From contig JAHEZQ010000021.1 in the NCBI GenBank assembly GCA_023250955.1, positions 1 to 64,000 on the forward strand: a DNA stretch of 64,000 bases, written 5' to 3'. The translations under genes were made by a program, and so were the position numbers. The notes under the pieces were generated by a model. The model saw only the letters and a list, made by a program, of their open reading frames with translations. It did no database searches and was not told the origin of the DNA. Shown piece after piece: positions 55,573-63,932 of the stretch. The number at the start of each line of letters is the position of its first letter. Position 1 is the stretch's first letter. Source of the DNA: Melioribacter sp. Its GTDB lineage: Bacteria > Bacteroidota > Ignavibacteria > Ignavibacteriales > Melioribacteraceae.

Positions 55573-56546
55573 ATGAATTGTCCAAATTGTAAATCAAAAA
55601 TTCAAGAGGGGATTAAATTTTGTCCAAATTGCGGTTATCATTTCCCAAGTTTAGAACGCGGCAAATCAACTTTTGAAGTTAAATTTTTGAAGAAGATATT
55701 TGGTAAAAAGGAAGCAGAGAGACAAGAACCAATTCAAAGTGATTCTGCTGAAAAGAAAATAGTATTAAAAAAAGATGGGAAATGGGGTTGGGTTGGTTTA
55801 TATTTTTTGGTTTTATCGGAACTTATATCAATAAAACGTATACCGAGTTTGGTGATTCAATTGGCATACTATATTTATTTGGGGTAGGTATAAGCATACC
55901 ATTATATTTCTACTTACGTAATAAATTATTAAAAGAGGTTTCATTTTTACGATTGCGTTCATTTATCTCTGGTGTCATCTCTTGGATATTAACTGCATTT
56001 ATTATCGCCTTAATATCGAATATTGTTTCCCCAGATATTTATGGCAGTATCTCAAGAAGTATAACCAAAGAATTTAAAAGCATTTCTACTTCCGTAAATG
56101 CTTTTAAGAAAGAAGACGAAATGCTTTGGACTCTTTTTGTTGAAAATCCATCAACTAATAGTGAGATAAAAAATAACTTACGAATATTAGAAAAATCAAT
56201 TTCACTTTATAAATCCAAAGATTCTGTTGTTTTATCTGCTTATAATAATTTTTTATCAATTCTTTCAGACGCTGAAAAAGAATATCCTAATAAAACAAAA
56301 GATTATCCTATTAAATCTAAGATGGCAACATCTTTAATAGATACATACGTAGCTTTGTCAAATTCTGTACAAAATAAATTCATTGCGATGCATAATTATT
56401 GCAATGCTCTATTAGAAAATAATACTAATTCTAATTTATTGTGGTCAACGGTTCTTAATGCACAAGAAGTACTTGAATCCAATCAAGTTAAATTTTTGCA
56501 AGCGAACAAAACATTAAGTGATATAAATGCAACACTAAAAAACTAA
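55573..56546 (+). pseudogene. Zinc-ribbon membrane protein, probably one gene split by a frameshift
   Basis: The first frame (55573-55887) encodes a zinc ribbon CPNCKSKIQEGIKFCPNCGYHFP (two CxxC pairs at residues 3-6 and 18-21), a Lys/Glu-rich linker and KKDGKWGW. The second frame (from 55782 to 56546) continues with FIFFGFIGTYINKTY, two to three membrane helices and a 170-residue soluble helical tail. Joined near 55782-55800 in the G-rich GGGGTTGGGTTGG, they make a natural zinc-ribbon/membrane protein. The gap may be a real mutation or a sequencing slip. Alternatively 55782 is a separate overlapping gene. Function unknown. Confidence 0.6.
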
Positions 56547-56549
56547 TAT

Positions 56550-57035
56550 ATGGAAGAAACAAGAAAACATAACCTTGGTTTAAAAAGAGACGACAACGAA
56601 GAATACTATAAAATTGTCAATATTTTTAATACAACCGGAAGGAAAATTACTTTTATCAATGAGAGAATACTGAAAATAAAAACTCCAAAAATATTTCTCT
56701 TCTGTCATAAATTTAAAATTAAGTCTTATAGCAAATATTTGCTCAAGCTTCAGAAACTAGTTGACGAGTGGGGCGAGTATTATAATAATTTTGTCCAAAA
56801 ACCCTCCCTTACTTTTTCTGGCACTGAGGAAAGATTTATAGGATTTTTACATTATATGAGATTACTAGAGCAGATGGATATTAAGCTAAATAGGCACTAT
56901 GATACAACTGTTGCCAATTTCATAAAAGTCCAAGAAAAGTATGGTAATCAAATTAATTTTCTCATAGCTATTATTTCAGCTTATGTTTCTCTAATTGGTC
57001 TTATTCTTTCTTTGGTAGCTTTGAAATTAATCTAG
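56550..57035 (+). CDS. Hypothetical protein with C-terminal membrane helix
   Basis: A 161-residue protein with a basic, Lys-rich first half and one strongly hydrophobic segment at about 138-160 (INFLIAIISAYVSLIGLILSLVAL), so it is likely tail-anchored. No family is recognised. It starts three bases after the preceding zinc-ribbon gene and ends three bases before the inverse core of the attC-like site, which is the usual position of the last gene in a cassette. It may act together with the zinc-ribbon membrane protein. Confidence 0.65.
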   Translation: MEETRKHNLGLKRDDNEEYYKIVNIFNTTGRKITFINERILKIKTPKIFLFCHKFKIKSYSKYLLKLQKLVDEWGEYYNNFVQKPSLTFSGTEERFIGFLHYMRLLEQMDIKLNRHYDTTVANFIKVQEKYGNQINFLIAIISAYVSLIGLILSLVALKLI

Positions 57036-57037
57036 AC

Positions 57038-57228
57038 GCAAACTAATCAGCCGCTCAACACGGACAGCGTTTTTTAGTGCGGCATTTTTGTAATTATAAA
57101 GCTGCATTTACAAAGTTAAGTTGCTCTTTGAGGTAGTTTGTTCTAAGAAACATTTTTATAAATAAAATTTGTTGCGATTAATTGGCATTGCTGTTCTGGG
57201 CTGCCGGTTAGCGGCAACTACGTTAGGC
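57038..57228 (+). other. attC-like recombination site 1
   Basis: About 190 bases. R'' is GCAAACTAA (57038) and R' is GTTAGGC (57222-57228). The arm GCCGCTCAACACGGACAGC (57050-57068) pairs with GCTGCCGGTTAGCGGC (57200-57215) over 16 base pairs, leaving three unpaired single bases on the left strand. Extrahelical bases of this kind are a hallmark of attC strand recognition. The centre shares TAGTTTGTT (57134) and TTTATAAATAAAA (57155) with site 2. It is longer than typical attC sites. Confidence 0.6.
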
Positions 57229-58102
57229 AGAAAAAAATGAATAGTTCTATCAAGAAGAAAAGTATTTTATCATATCGCTTTCTGGATTCAACATTTGATT
57301 TTGCTAGAACGGCTTATGAATATGAGAAAAAACAAAAAATTGATATCGAACAATATCATAATAATTCAATTGCTGGAATATTCATGATAGTTACATTTCT
57401 TGAGGCACACATAAACGAATTCTTCTTTGAGATAGCGGAAAATGAAACATATCCGCATAAAACAATAAACGTTGATAATCATGATGTTATTGCAAAGTTG
57501 TGGGATAAAGGTATTCCTAGAACAGCACGATATTCCATTCTCGATAAATATGACATTGCTTTGTATCTTACAAAGGGAAAAGAATTTGATAAATCTTGCT
57601 ACCCATACCAAGATGTTGATGCTCTCATTAAACTTCGTAATTCACTTATTCACTATGAACCAATATGGCAAGAAGTTTCTCCTTGTAAGAATCCAAATCG
57701 TCTTGAACAATTATTAAAAGGTAAATACAAACCAAATCCATTCCTTAATGAAAAAACAGAGCCGTTTTTCCCGTTTCGATGTCTTAGTTCTGATTGCCTT
57801 ATTTGGTCAATAAAATGTTCTATTACTTTTGTCCGAAATTTTTATGATAATATAAAAATAGATAGAACCTTTAAAAATGTTTATCAACATTCTATGAAAA
57901 AAATAAAAACTGTTACTGCCTAACAAGCGCCTCAACAGCGACCGCGTCTTCGATGGGTCTAATTGAGTCGCATTAGGGTTTAGCTTTTTAGAAATAGTTT
58001 GTTGTGCAAAGGTGATTTAGTTCTTTAAACTGATTTATAAATAAAAGTTGCGTTGACAAAACTTAGCCGTTTGTTCTAGGCGGCCGCTTAAAAACAATGC
58101 CG
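57223..58102 (+). mobile_element. Putative integron-type gene cassette 2
   Basis: The left end G|TTAGGCAG (57222-57230) and the inverse core CTGCCTAAC (57916-57924) are perfectly complementary over nine bases. The single gene starts seven bases after the left end, and its stop codon TAA lies within the inverse core. This is standard cassette geometry. The right end is G58102 before TTATAT. The cassette is 880 bases and contains one gene. Confidence 0.65.
57237..57923 (+). CDS. HEPN-like hypothetical protein (cassette gene)
   Basis: A 228-residue, helix-rich protein. Residues 134-139 read R-N-S-L-I-H, matching the Rx4-6H motif with a polar residue after Arg that defines HEPN nucleases. The flanking LIKLRNSLIHYEPIW is the usual hydrophobic helix context. 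The N-terminal half (YHNNSIAGIFMIVTFLEAHINEFFFEIAE) also fits a HEPN-like four-helix bundle. HEPN proteins often act as RNases in toxin-antitoxin and phage defence systems, but no partner gene is seen within the cassette. The function is therefore an inference. It lies between two attC-like sites. Confidence 0.65.
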   Translation: MNSSIKKKSILSYRFLDSTFDFARTAYEYEKKQKIDIEQYHNNSIAGIFMIVTFLEAHINEFFFEIAENETYPHKTINVDNHDVIAKLWDKGIPRTARYSILDKYDIALYLTKGKEFDKSCYPYQDVDALIKLRNSLIHYEPIWQEVSPCKNPNRLEQLLKGKYKPNPFLNEKTEPFFPFRCLSSDCLIWSIKCSITFVRNFYDNIKIDRTFKNVYQHSMKKIKTVTA

Positions 58103-58108
58103 TTATAT
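57916..58108 (+). other. attC-like recombination site 2
   Basis: About 190 bases. R'' CTGCCTAAC (57916) and R' GTTATAT (58102-58108). The left box (57926-57946) follows the same consensus AGCnnCTCAACAnnGACnGCG as site 1. AGCGACCGC (57937-57945) pairs with GCGGCCGCT (58080-58088) with one mismatch. TAGTTTGTT (57995) and TTTATAAATAAAA (58034) are shared with site 1, and the last landmark lies 68 bases before R' in this site and 67 in site 1. Confidence 0.6.
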
Positions 58109-58210
58109 AAAGCAAAGCAATCCTTTTTCAAATCGTAAACACAATCATAGTTTAACGGAACCCGCCAATTGTTTATATTAAGAATGAAAATGAAATAATT
58201 CTATTCAAAC

Positions 58211-61200
58211 ATGATCAATACAAAAATCATATTAGGTAACAAAAATTTTTTCGATGGCACGTCTTTCCCAACTTTTGAATTCCATATTTCTAAAGAAGCA
58301 CGCAGCAAATACAATTTTGATGAAGGATTATTCGAGATCACAGGGAATGTTGTTCTGGCAGATTTTCATTCCGTCAGATTATTTGTTCAGAAAATAAATT
58401 CCAAGAGAGAAATAAAAGATCATGTTGCTGCCGGACAAGTTAATGCAGCCGGATTGATGGATGAGATTTATCATTATTTGTTCCGGTTATATGAAATACA
58501 AATTAATCCCGGTGTATTTAAGAAAGCTCTGGATCATCTCAACGGCAAACTCGGAGAAGAAAAGATCCGCAAGGTCCTATTCGATTTTGTTTCCGTGTTT
58601 CCGCCAATGGAAGTTTATAAAGGTAAATCAAGCGCTTATGATTATTTAAATTCTTATTCCGCTGACCGCTCAAATTCAGAAGTTACTCTGGAAGAATTGA
58701 TTCTTCTTCACATCGCAAATTTCAATCCCGCTAATAAAATAATTATTGAACTATTCGACCAGAATTATTTTAATGAGAAAAAACTCTATAAAAAAACAAT
58801 TGACGAACTCGATCTATTTTTTCAAAACGAAATAAAATTTGGTCCCGATAACCAAGATGTTTTTACTTTTCTGAAAACTCCGATTATAAATAATCCTGAT
58901 AATATCGAAGCACAGCTTGATTTTATCCGTGAGAAGTATGGAATTCTACTAGATGAAAAATTTCTTAAAAGAATTCTAACCGGCAAAGATCTTATCAAAG
59001 AAGATTATAAATTAGAATTTGAGGGACCGGGAGGAGCGCCGACAGTTGTTCCTCAATATAAAAGCGGAATGTATGATGATTCAGTTTCACTAGGCAAATC
59101 AGGTTACAAATATGGTTCAGATAGTTATAAAGATTATGAAGAGTTCGAAAATTTTACTCCAGATTCAAACTGGATGCCCCGCGTAGTGATGATTGCAAAA
59201 AATACATACGTTTGGCTCGATCAACTTACAAAAAAATATCAAAGACACATTAGAACTTTAGATCAAATTCCGGATGAAGAACTTGATTTACTGGCTCGTT
59301 GGAATTTCAACGGACTTTGGCTAATAGGAATTTGGGAGCGAAGCAGCGCATCAAAAAAAGTAAAACATATCATGGGAAACATAGATGCAGTTTCTTCAGC
59401 TTATTCTCTTTATGATTATCAAATTGCAAACGATCTTGGCGGCGAACCTGCATACAACAATTTGAACGAACGAGCACGTTCTAGAGGTATCCGGCTTGCT
59501 AGCGATATGGTCCCTAATCACACCGGAATTTTTTCTAAGTGGGTGATTGAGCATCCCGAATATTTTATTCAATCAAATCATCCTCCGTTTCCAAATTATA
59601 GTTATACAGGAGAAAATCTTTCAGAAGATTATTCCGTTCAAATTCGAATTGAGGACGGATATTGGAGAAAGAGTGATGCTGCGGTTGTATTTCAGCGCAT
59701 TGATAACAACAGCGGGGAAGTGCGATACATCTATCACGGTAACGATGGAACCAATATGCCGTGGAATGATACCGCTCAGCTCAATATGATTCGACAAGAA
59801 GTTCGCGAAGCGGTAATACAAAAAATATTTGAAGTCGCACGTAAATTTTCAATTATCCGATTCGATGCGGCGATGACATTAGCAAAAAAACATTTTTCTC
59901 GTTTATGGTATCCTGAACCTGGACGCGGAGGCGATATTCCTTCACGATCTGATTATGCGATGACAAGAGAGGAGTTTGATAAAGTTTTTCCCATTGAGTT
60001 CTGGCGGGAAGTTGTTGATCGGATTAATAATGAAATGCCTGATACACTTTTACTTGCTGAAGCTTTCTGGTTGATGGAAGGATATTTTGTCCGCACGCTT
60101 GGAATGCACCGCGTTTACAACAGCGCATTTATGCATATGATGATGAAAGAAGAAAATGCAAAGTATCGCGATCTAATTTCTAACACGCTTGAGTTTGAAC
60201 CGGAAATTTTAAAACGGTATGTAAATTTTATGAGCAATCCCGATGAAGAAACTGCCATCAAACAATTTGGAACGGATGATAAATATTTTGGTGTGTGTAT
60301 TCTGATGGTAACTTTACCCGGGTTGCCGATGTTTGCTCATGGACAAATAGAAGGTTATACAGAAAAATATGGAATGGAATATCAGCGAGCATATTACAAT
60401 GAAATGCCGAATCATTGGTTGATTGACCGTCATCAGTATGAAATATTTCCGTTGATGCAAAGGCGATTTTTGTTCAGCCAAGTTTCTAATTTTTGGCTCT
60501 TTGATTTTATTGATGGCTACGGCGGAATAAATGAAAATGTTTTTGCTTATACGAATACCGAACACGGAGAAAGAGCGTTAATCTTCTACAACAACAAATA
60601 TGAAAATACATCCGGAACAATTTTCCGTTCCTCGCCCAAACTGATGAACAATTACGGTAGCAAAGGACTTGAAACTCGAACGATTGCGGAAGCACTGTGG
60701 ATTAAATCCTCGGAAAAACATTTTTACATTTTCAGAGATCACATTTCAAATTTAGAATTTATTAAGACCGGGGTTGATATTGCTGTAAATGGATTTCATG
60801 TTGAGCTCGGTGCGTTCAAATATTTAGCCTATTTAGATTGGCGAGAAGTTTATGATACAGATGGTGATTGGGCAAAATTAGCATGGAAACTTGGTTTGCA
60901 GGGTGTTCCAAACATGCAGCGTGCATATGAAGAAATGAAAGTGGAAGATATTCACATTGCCTTTGAAAAAATGTTTGATGATGAATCACTGAACGGGTTT
61001 ATTAAAACTTGTGTTTTAGAAGACAAAAAAGCTCGTGAGGAAGATAGAATTAATTTTGTTGATGAAAGATATTTTTATCTACTAAATACAATTAAAAATC
61101 ATTTTGGATTAAGTTTTAATCTTAAACCGATAATTGAAAAATTTGAGGATTCTATTGTAGCAGTTCGAAAATTAAATTTCTTGATTGATGATCAATATGA

Positions 61201-61804
61201 GTTCGGAAAAAATTCCGCATCAAAAAATGTCCATCATGCAATTCAAATATCTCGCGATACTAATTACCATGATAACTCAATCATCTTTATGCTGTGGCTG
61301 ATAATTTCCAATATGAAAGAATTGTTTCCAATAGAAGGAAAACTGAATCAGAAGGGCTACGTTACTGAAATGCTTCTTGATACTCCTGTAAGAAAGATTA
61401 TGCAAAAGATTGGAAAAGGTAATGGAGAGATTTTCAATGAGATAAATTTGCTGAATATATTTCTAAATAATTTTAATGGAATGATGGAAATCTTTTCACC
61501 GGAAAGAAAAGGTGAACAGTTTTCATTACTGGATGATGAAACAGTCAGAATATATCTCGGTGTAAATCAATTTGAAAATATCTGGTATTACAGTAAAGAA
61601 AATTTTGAAGAACTTCTTAACTGGGTATTTACTTTTTACTGTTTGCAAATTATGAAAAATGAAAGTTATGATTCAGATACTATCATAAAATTATTTGATC
61701 AATCTTATAAAAAGTATTTGGAAATATTTGAAGAATCAAAGAAATCAGAATACAAACTTGATCAGTTCAAAGAAAAATTAAGTAAGGGGAAAGCAGCTAA
61801 TTAA
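58211..61804 (+). CDS. Large alpha-amylase-family (GH13) protein
   Basis: A 1197-residue cytoplasmic-looking protein with no signal peptide. The first 310 residues are not assigned. A GH13 barrel spans about 330-800: LARWNFNGLWLIGIWER, then DMVPNHTGIF (about 430, region I), IRFDAAMT with the nucleophile Asp (about 550, region II) and LLAEAFWLMEG with the acid/base Glu (about 613, region III). Region IV reads F-M-S-N676-P-D678-E, so the usual His before the third catalytic Asp is Pro. LPGLPMFAHGQIEGY follows. The C-terminal 350 residues are helical. It could be a maltosyltransferase- or branching-enzyme-like glycan enzyme; the substrate is unknown. Confidence 0.9.
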   Translation: MINTKIILGNKNFFDGTSFPTFEFHISKEARSKYNFDEGLFEITGNVVLADFHSVRLFVQKINSKREIKDHVAAGQVNAAGLMDEIYHYLFRLYEIQINPGVFKKALDHLNGKLGEEKIRKVLFDFVSVFPPMEVYKGKSSAYDYLNSYSADRSNSEVTLEELILLHIANFNPANKIIIELFDQNYFNEKKLYKKTIDELDLFFQNEIKFGPDNQDVFTFLKTPIINNPDNIEAQLDFIREKYGILLDEKFLKRILTGKDLIKEDYKLEFEGPGGAPTVVPQYKSGMYDDSVSLGKSGYKYGSDSYKDYEEFENFTPDSNWMPRVVMIAKNTYVWLDQLTKKYQRHIRTLDQIPDEELDLLARWNFNGLWLIGIWERSSASKKVKHIMGNIDAVSSAYSLYDYQIANDLGGEPAYNNLNERARSRGIRLASDMVPNHTGIFSKWVIEHPEYFIQSNHPPFPNYSYTGENLSEDYSVQIRIEDGYWRKSDAAVVFQRIDNNSGEVRYIYHGNDGTNMPWNDTAQLNMIRQEVREAVIQKIFEVARKFSIIRFDAAMTLAKKHFSRLWYPEPGRGGDIPSRSDYAMTREEFDKVFPIEFWREVVDRINNEMPDTLLLAEAFWLMEGYFVRTLGMHRVYNSAFMHMMMKEENAKYRDLISNTLEFEPEILKRYVNFMSNPDEETAIKQFGTDDKYFGVCILMVTLPGLPMFAHGQIEGYTEKYGMEYQRAYYNEMPNHWLIDRHQYEIFPLMQRRFLFSQVSNFWLFDFIDGYGGINENVFAYTNTEHGERALIFYNNKYENTSGTIFRSSPKLMNNYGSKGLETRTIAEALWIKSSEKHFYIFRDHISNLEFIKTGVDIAVNGFHVELGAFKYLAYLDWREVYDTDGDWAKLAWKLGLQGVPNMQRAYEEMKVEDIHIAFEKMFDDESLNGFIKTCVLEDKKAREEDRINFVDERYFYLLNTIKNHFGLSFNLKPIIEKFEDSIVAVRKLNFLIDDQYEFGKNSASKNVHHAIQISRDTNYHDNSIIFMLWLIISNMKELFPIEGKLNQKGYVTEMLLDTPVRKIMQKIGKGNGEIFNEINLLNIFLNNFNGMMEIFSPERKGEQFSLLDDETVRIYLGVNQFENIWYYSKENFEELLNWVFTFYCLQIMKNESYDSDTIIKLFDQSYKKYLEIFEESKKSEYKLDQFKEKLSKGKAAN

Positions 61805-61832
61805 TTGGGTTCAATTTTTTTTATTTACGAGC

Positions 61833-62345
61833 ATGTTATTCCAGAATAAATTCCGTAAAGAATCTGCAAGACTTAAAGAATGGGATTATTTAAATCCATG
61901 GTGGTATTATATAACGATAAGTACAAAAAATCATTGTCATTTCTTCGGGGAAATAAGCAATGGGAAAATGAATTCGAACAAATTGGGACTTATAGTAGAG
62001 AAATATTGGGAAGAAATCCCGAAACATTATCAGAATGTTGAGATTGATTATTATGTTGTCATGCCAAATCATATTCACGGTATAATAATTATTAATCCAG
62101 CCGTAGAGACGAGGCATGCCTCGTCTCTACAAAACAAATCAATTACATTATCTAATATTGTTGGCTCATTCAAATCCGCTGTTTCAAAACATGCACGTGA
62201 AAACAGTAATAGCAATTTTGTGTGGCAAGAAAGATTTTATGATAGGATTATTCGGAACGAAAAGGAATTATTTAATATTAGAAAATATATTGAACAGAAT
62301 CCTATGAAATGGGAATTTGAAAAAGATAAACCAGAAAATTTGTAA
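61833..62345 (+). CDS. REP-associated tyrosine transposase (RAYT, Y1 transposase family)
   Basis: A single-domain Y1 transposase of 170 residues. It has the HUH motif in VVMPNHIHGIIII and the nucleophile Tyr in RFYDRIIRN, plus the C-terminal EQNPMKWEFE. Such genes are usually single chromosomal copies linked to REP palindromes. Residues 91-99 (VETRHASSL) are encoded by a 28-base perfect palindrome (62103-62130) that has become part of the gene. The frame stays open and the catalytic motifs are intact, so the enzyme may be active. Confidence 0.93.
   Translation: MLFQNKFRKESARLKEWDYLNPWWYYITISTKNHCHFFGEISNGKMNSNKLGLIVEKYWEEIPKHYQNVEIDYYVVMPNHIHGIIIINPAVETRHASSLQNKSITLSNIVGSFKSAVSKHARENSNSNFVWQERFYDRIIRNEKELFNIRKYIEQNPMKWEFEKDKPENL
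62103..62130. repeat. Perfect 28-bp REP-type palindrome inside the transposase gene
   Basis: The arm GTAGAGACGAGGCA is followed by its exact reverse complement, with no loop. It lies in frame within the RAYT gene. The GTAGAGAC/GTCTCTAC ends match the ends of the imperfect hairpin downstream of the same gene. Confidence 0.9.
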
Positions 62346-62356
62346 TAGTAAAAAGT

Positions 62357-62406
62357 GAGACGTGCACCCGTCTAAACTCGTCTTCTGGTTGATGCAACGT
62401 CTCTAC
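62357..62406. repeat. Imperfect REP-type hairpin downstream of the transposase
   Basis: GAGACGTGCA (62357-62366) pairs with TGCAACGTCTC (62393-62403) with one bulged base, around a 26-base loop. The right arm continues into TAC, as in the palindrome inside the gene. It is probably a decayed REP copy and may also act as a terminator. Confidence 0.6.
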
Positions 62407-62411
62407 AAAAT

Positions 62412-63932
62412 TTAATTCATTGCAGTTTTTTCTTTTTCAATCTCTTCAGCAAGCATTTTATTTATTGCAGCGGCAGCACGTCTTCCTTCGCCCATTGCAA
62501 GAATTACTGTAGCAGCACCTAAAACAATATCACCGCCCGCAAAAATTCTATTAACAGATGTTTTCTGTGTTTCATCAACAATAATGTTTCCCCATTTATT
62601 AACATTAAGCAGAGGAGTAGTCTGGCTAATTAACGGATTACTTCCGTTTCCAATGGCTACAATTACCGTATCAACATTTAATATAAATTCACTGTTAGGA
62701 ATAAGAACCGGGCGGCGTCTTCCCGATGCATCCGGTTCGCCTAATTCATATCGCACACATTGCATTTCTTTGACACGACCTTTATCATTGCCAAGAATTT
62801 TTTTTGCATTTTGTAAAAATGAAAATTGAATTCCTTCTTCTTTTGCGTGAGCGACTTCTTCTTTACGTGCAGGCATTTCAACTTCCGTTCGTCTATAAAC
62901 AACATAAACATTTTCTGCACCAAGACGTTTTGCCATTCTTGCTGAATCCATTGCAACATTCCCACCGCCGAGCACAGCAACATTTTTAGATTGATAAATT
63001 GGTGTGTCAGCATGTCCCTTATCGAATGCACGCATTAAGTTGGCGCGTGTTAAATATTCATTTGCAGAAAAAACTCCAACTAAATTTTCACCTTCAATTC
63101 CCATGAACATCGGTAAGCCAGCGCCAGTACCAACAAAGATTGCGTGATAACCGTCTTTATCCATCAAGTCTGTAAGCTTACGCGTTCTTCCAACAACAAA
63201 ATTTGTTTTGATCTCCACGTCCATTGCTTTTAGAACATCAATTTCTTTATCTATTATATCATTCGGTAATCTAAATTCCGGAATTCCATATCGAAGAACT
63301 CCGCCGAGTTTATGAAACGCTTCAAAAATTGTAACATGATGTCCTTCGCGTCTGCAGTCTGCAGCTACAACTAATCCTGCTGGACCGCTTCCAACAACTG
63401 CAACTTTTTTTCCTGTTTCGGGTTTTATTTCCGGGATAGCAATTTTCCCGGTTGCACGTTCCCAATCTGCCACAAATCTTTCAAGCCGTCCGATAGCAAC
63501 TGATTTATCAACATCCTTCAATGCTTTTCCTACCGTACAGTTTGCCTGGCATTGAGTTTCTTGCGGACAAACTCTTCCGCAGATTGCCGGAAGGAGAGAT
63601 GCTTCTTTTATAACACCAACTGCTTGATCGTATTCTTCATGTGCAACATGATTTATAAATCTTGGTATATCAATTTTAACCGGACAATCATCAACACAAC
63701 TTTTTTTGACGCACTGCAAACATCTCATTGCTTCTATGCGTGCTTGTTCCATTGTATAGCCGAGAGCAACTTCATCTAAATTGTGTGAACGGATTTCCGG
63801 ATCTTGTGCAGGCATTTCCTGCGGAGGAATTTTAGTCCGTTCCTTCGCTTTCATATCATCTATTTTATAAAGGTATTCAGCTATTAATTTTTTTGCTTCT
63901 TCCGCCAATTGTTCGTGTGTATGATGACTCAT
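62412..63932 (-). CDS. NfnB/GltD-type NAD(P)-dependent flavoprotein (glutamate synthase small-subunit-like)
   Basis: A 506-residue iron-sulfur flavoprotein. The N-terminal region has CLQCVKKSCVDDCPVKIDIP (about 92-110) and CGRVCPQETQCQANC (about 138-152), which bind two [4Fe-4S] clusters. An FAD fold (GSGPAGLVVAADCRREGH) and a second nucleotide fold (VLGGGNVAMDSARMAKRLG) follow. Residues near the end (RIFAGGDIVLGAATVILAMGEGR) complete the family pattern. It matches both homotetrameric glutamate synthase and the NfnB/SudA subunit. The partner gene beside it favours an electron-bifurcating ferredoxin:NADP oxidoreductase. Confidence 0.92.
   Translation of the reverse strand: MSHHTHEQLAEEAKKLIAEYLYKIDDMKAKERTKIPPQEMPAQDPEIRSHNLDEVALGYTMEQARIEAMRCLQCVKKSCVDDCPVKIDIPRFINHVAHEEYDQAVGVIKEASLLPAICGRVCPQETQCQANCTVGKALKDVDKSVAIGRLERFVADWERATGKIAIPEIKPETGKKVAVVGSGPAGLVVAADCRREGHHVTIFEAFHKLGGVLRYGIPEFRLPNDIIDKEIDVLKAMDVEIKTNFVVGRTRKLTDLMDKDGYHAIFVGTGAGLPMFMGIEGENLVGVFSANEYLTRANLMRAFDKGHADTPIYQSKNVAVLGGGNVAMDSARMAKRLGAENVYVVYRRTEVEMPARKEEVAHAKEEGIQFSFLQNAKKILGNDKGRVKEMQCVRYELGEPDASGRRRPVLIPNSEFILNVDTVIVAIGNGSNPLISQTTPLLNVNKWGNIIVDETQKTSVNRIFAGGDIVLGAATVILAMGEGRRAAAAINKMLAEEIEKEKTAMN

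Larger units (their letters stand above)
55549..57222 (+). mobile_element. Putative integron-type gene cassette 1
   Basis: The left end is G|TTAGTTTGC (55548-55557). The inverse core GCAAACTAA (57038-57046) lies just after the last gene. These two are perfectly complementary over nine bases, which is the hallmark of a cassette, because both derive from one attC site when circular. The right end is G57222, before TTAGGC. Inside are a zinc-ribbon/membrane gene and a small membrane gene. No integrase is found in the window. See also the attC-like site at 57038-57228. Confidence 0.6.

Noticed and set aside
61833-62345. IS200/IS605 insertion sequence with defined ends
   Set aside because: Only a single-domain RAYT-type transposase and REP-like hairpins are visible; there is no TnpB and no clear element boundaries.
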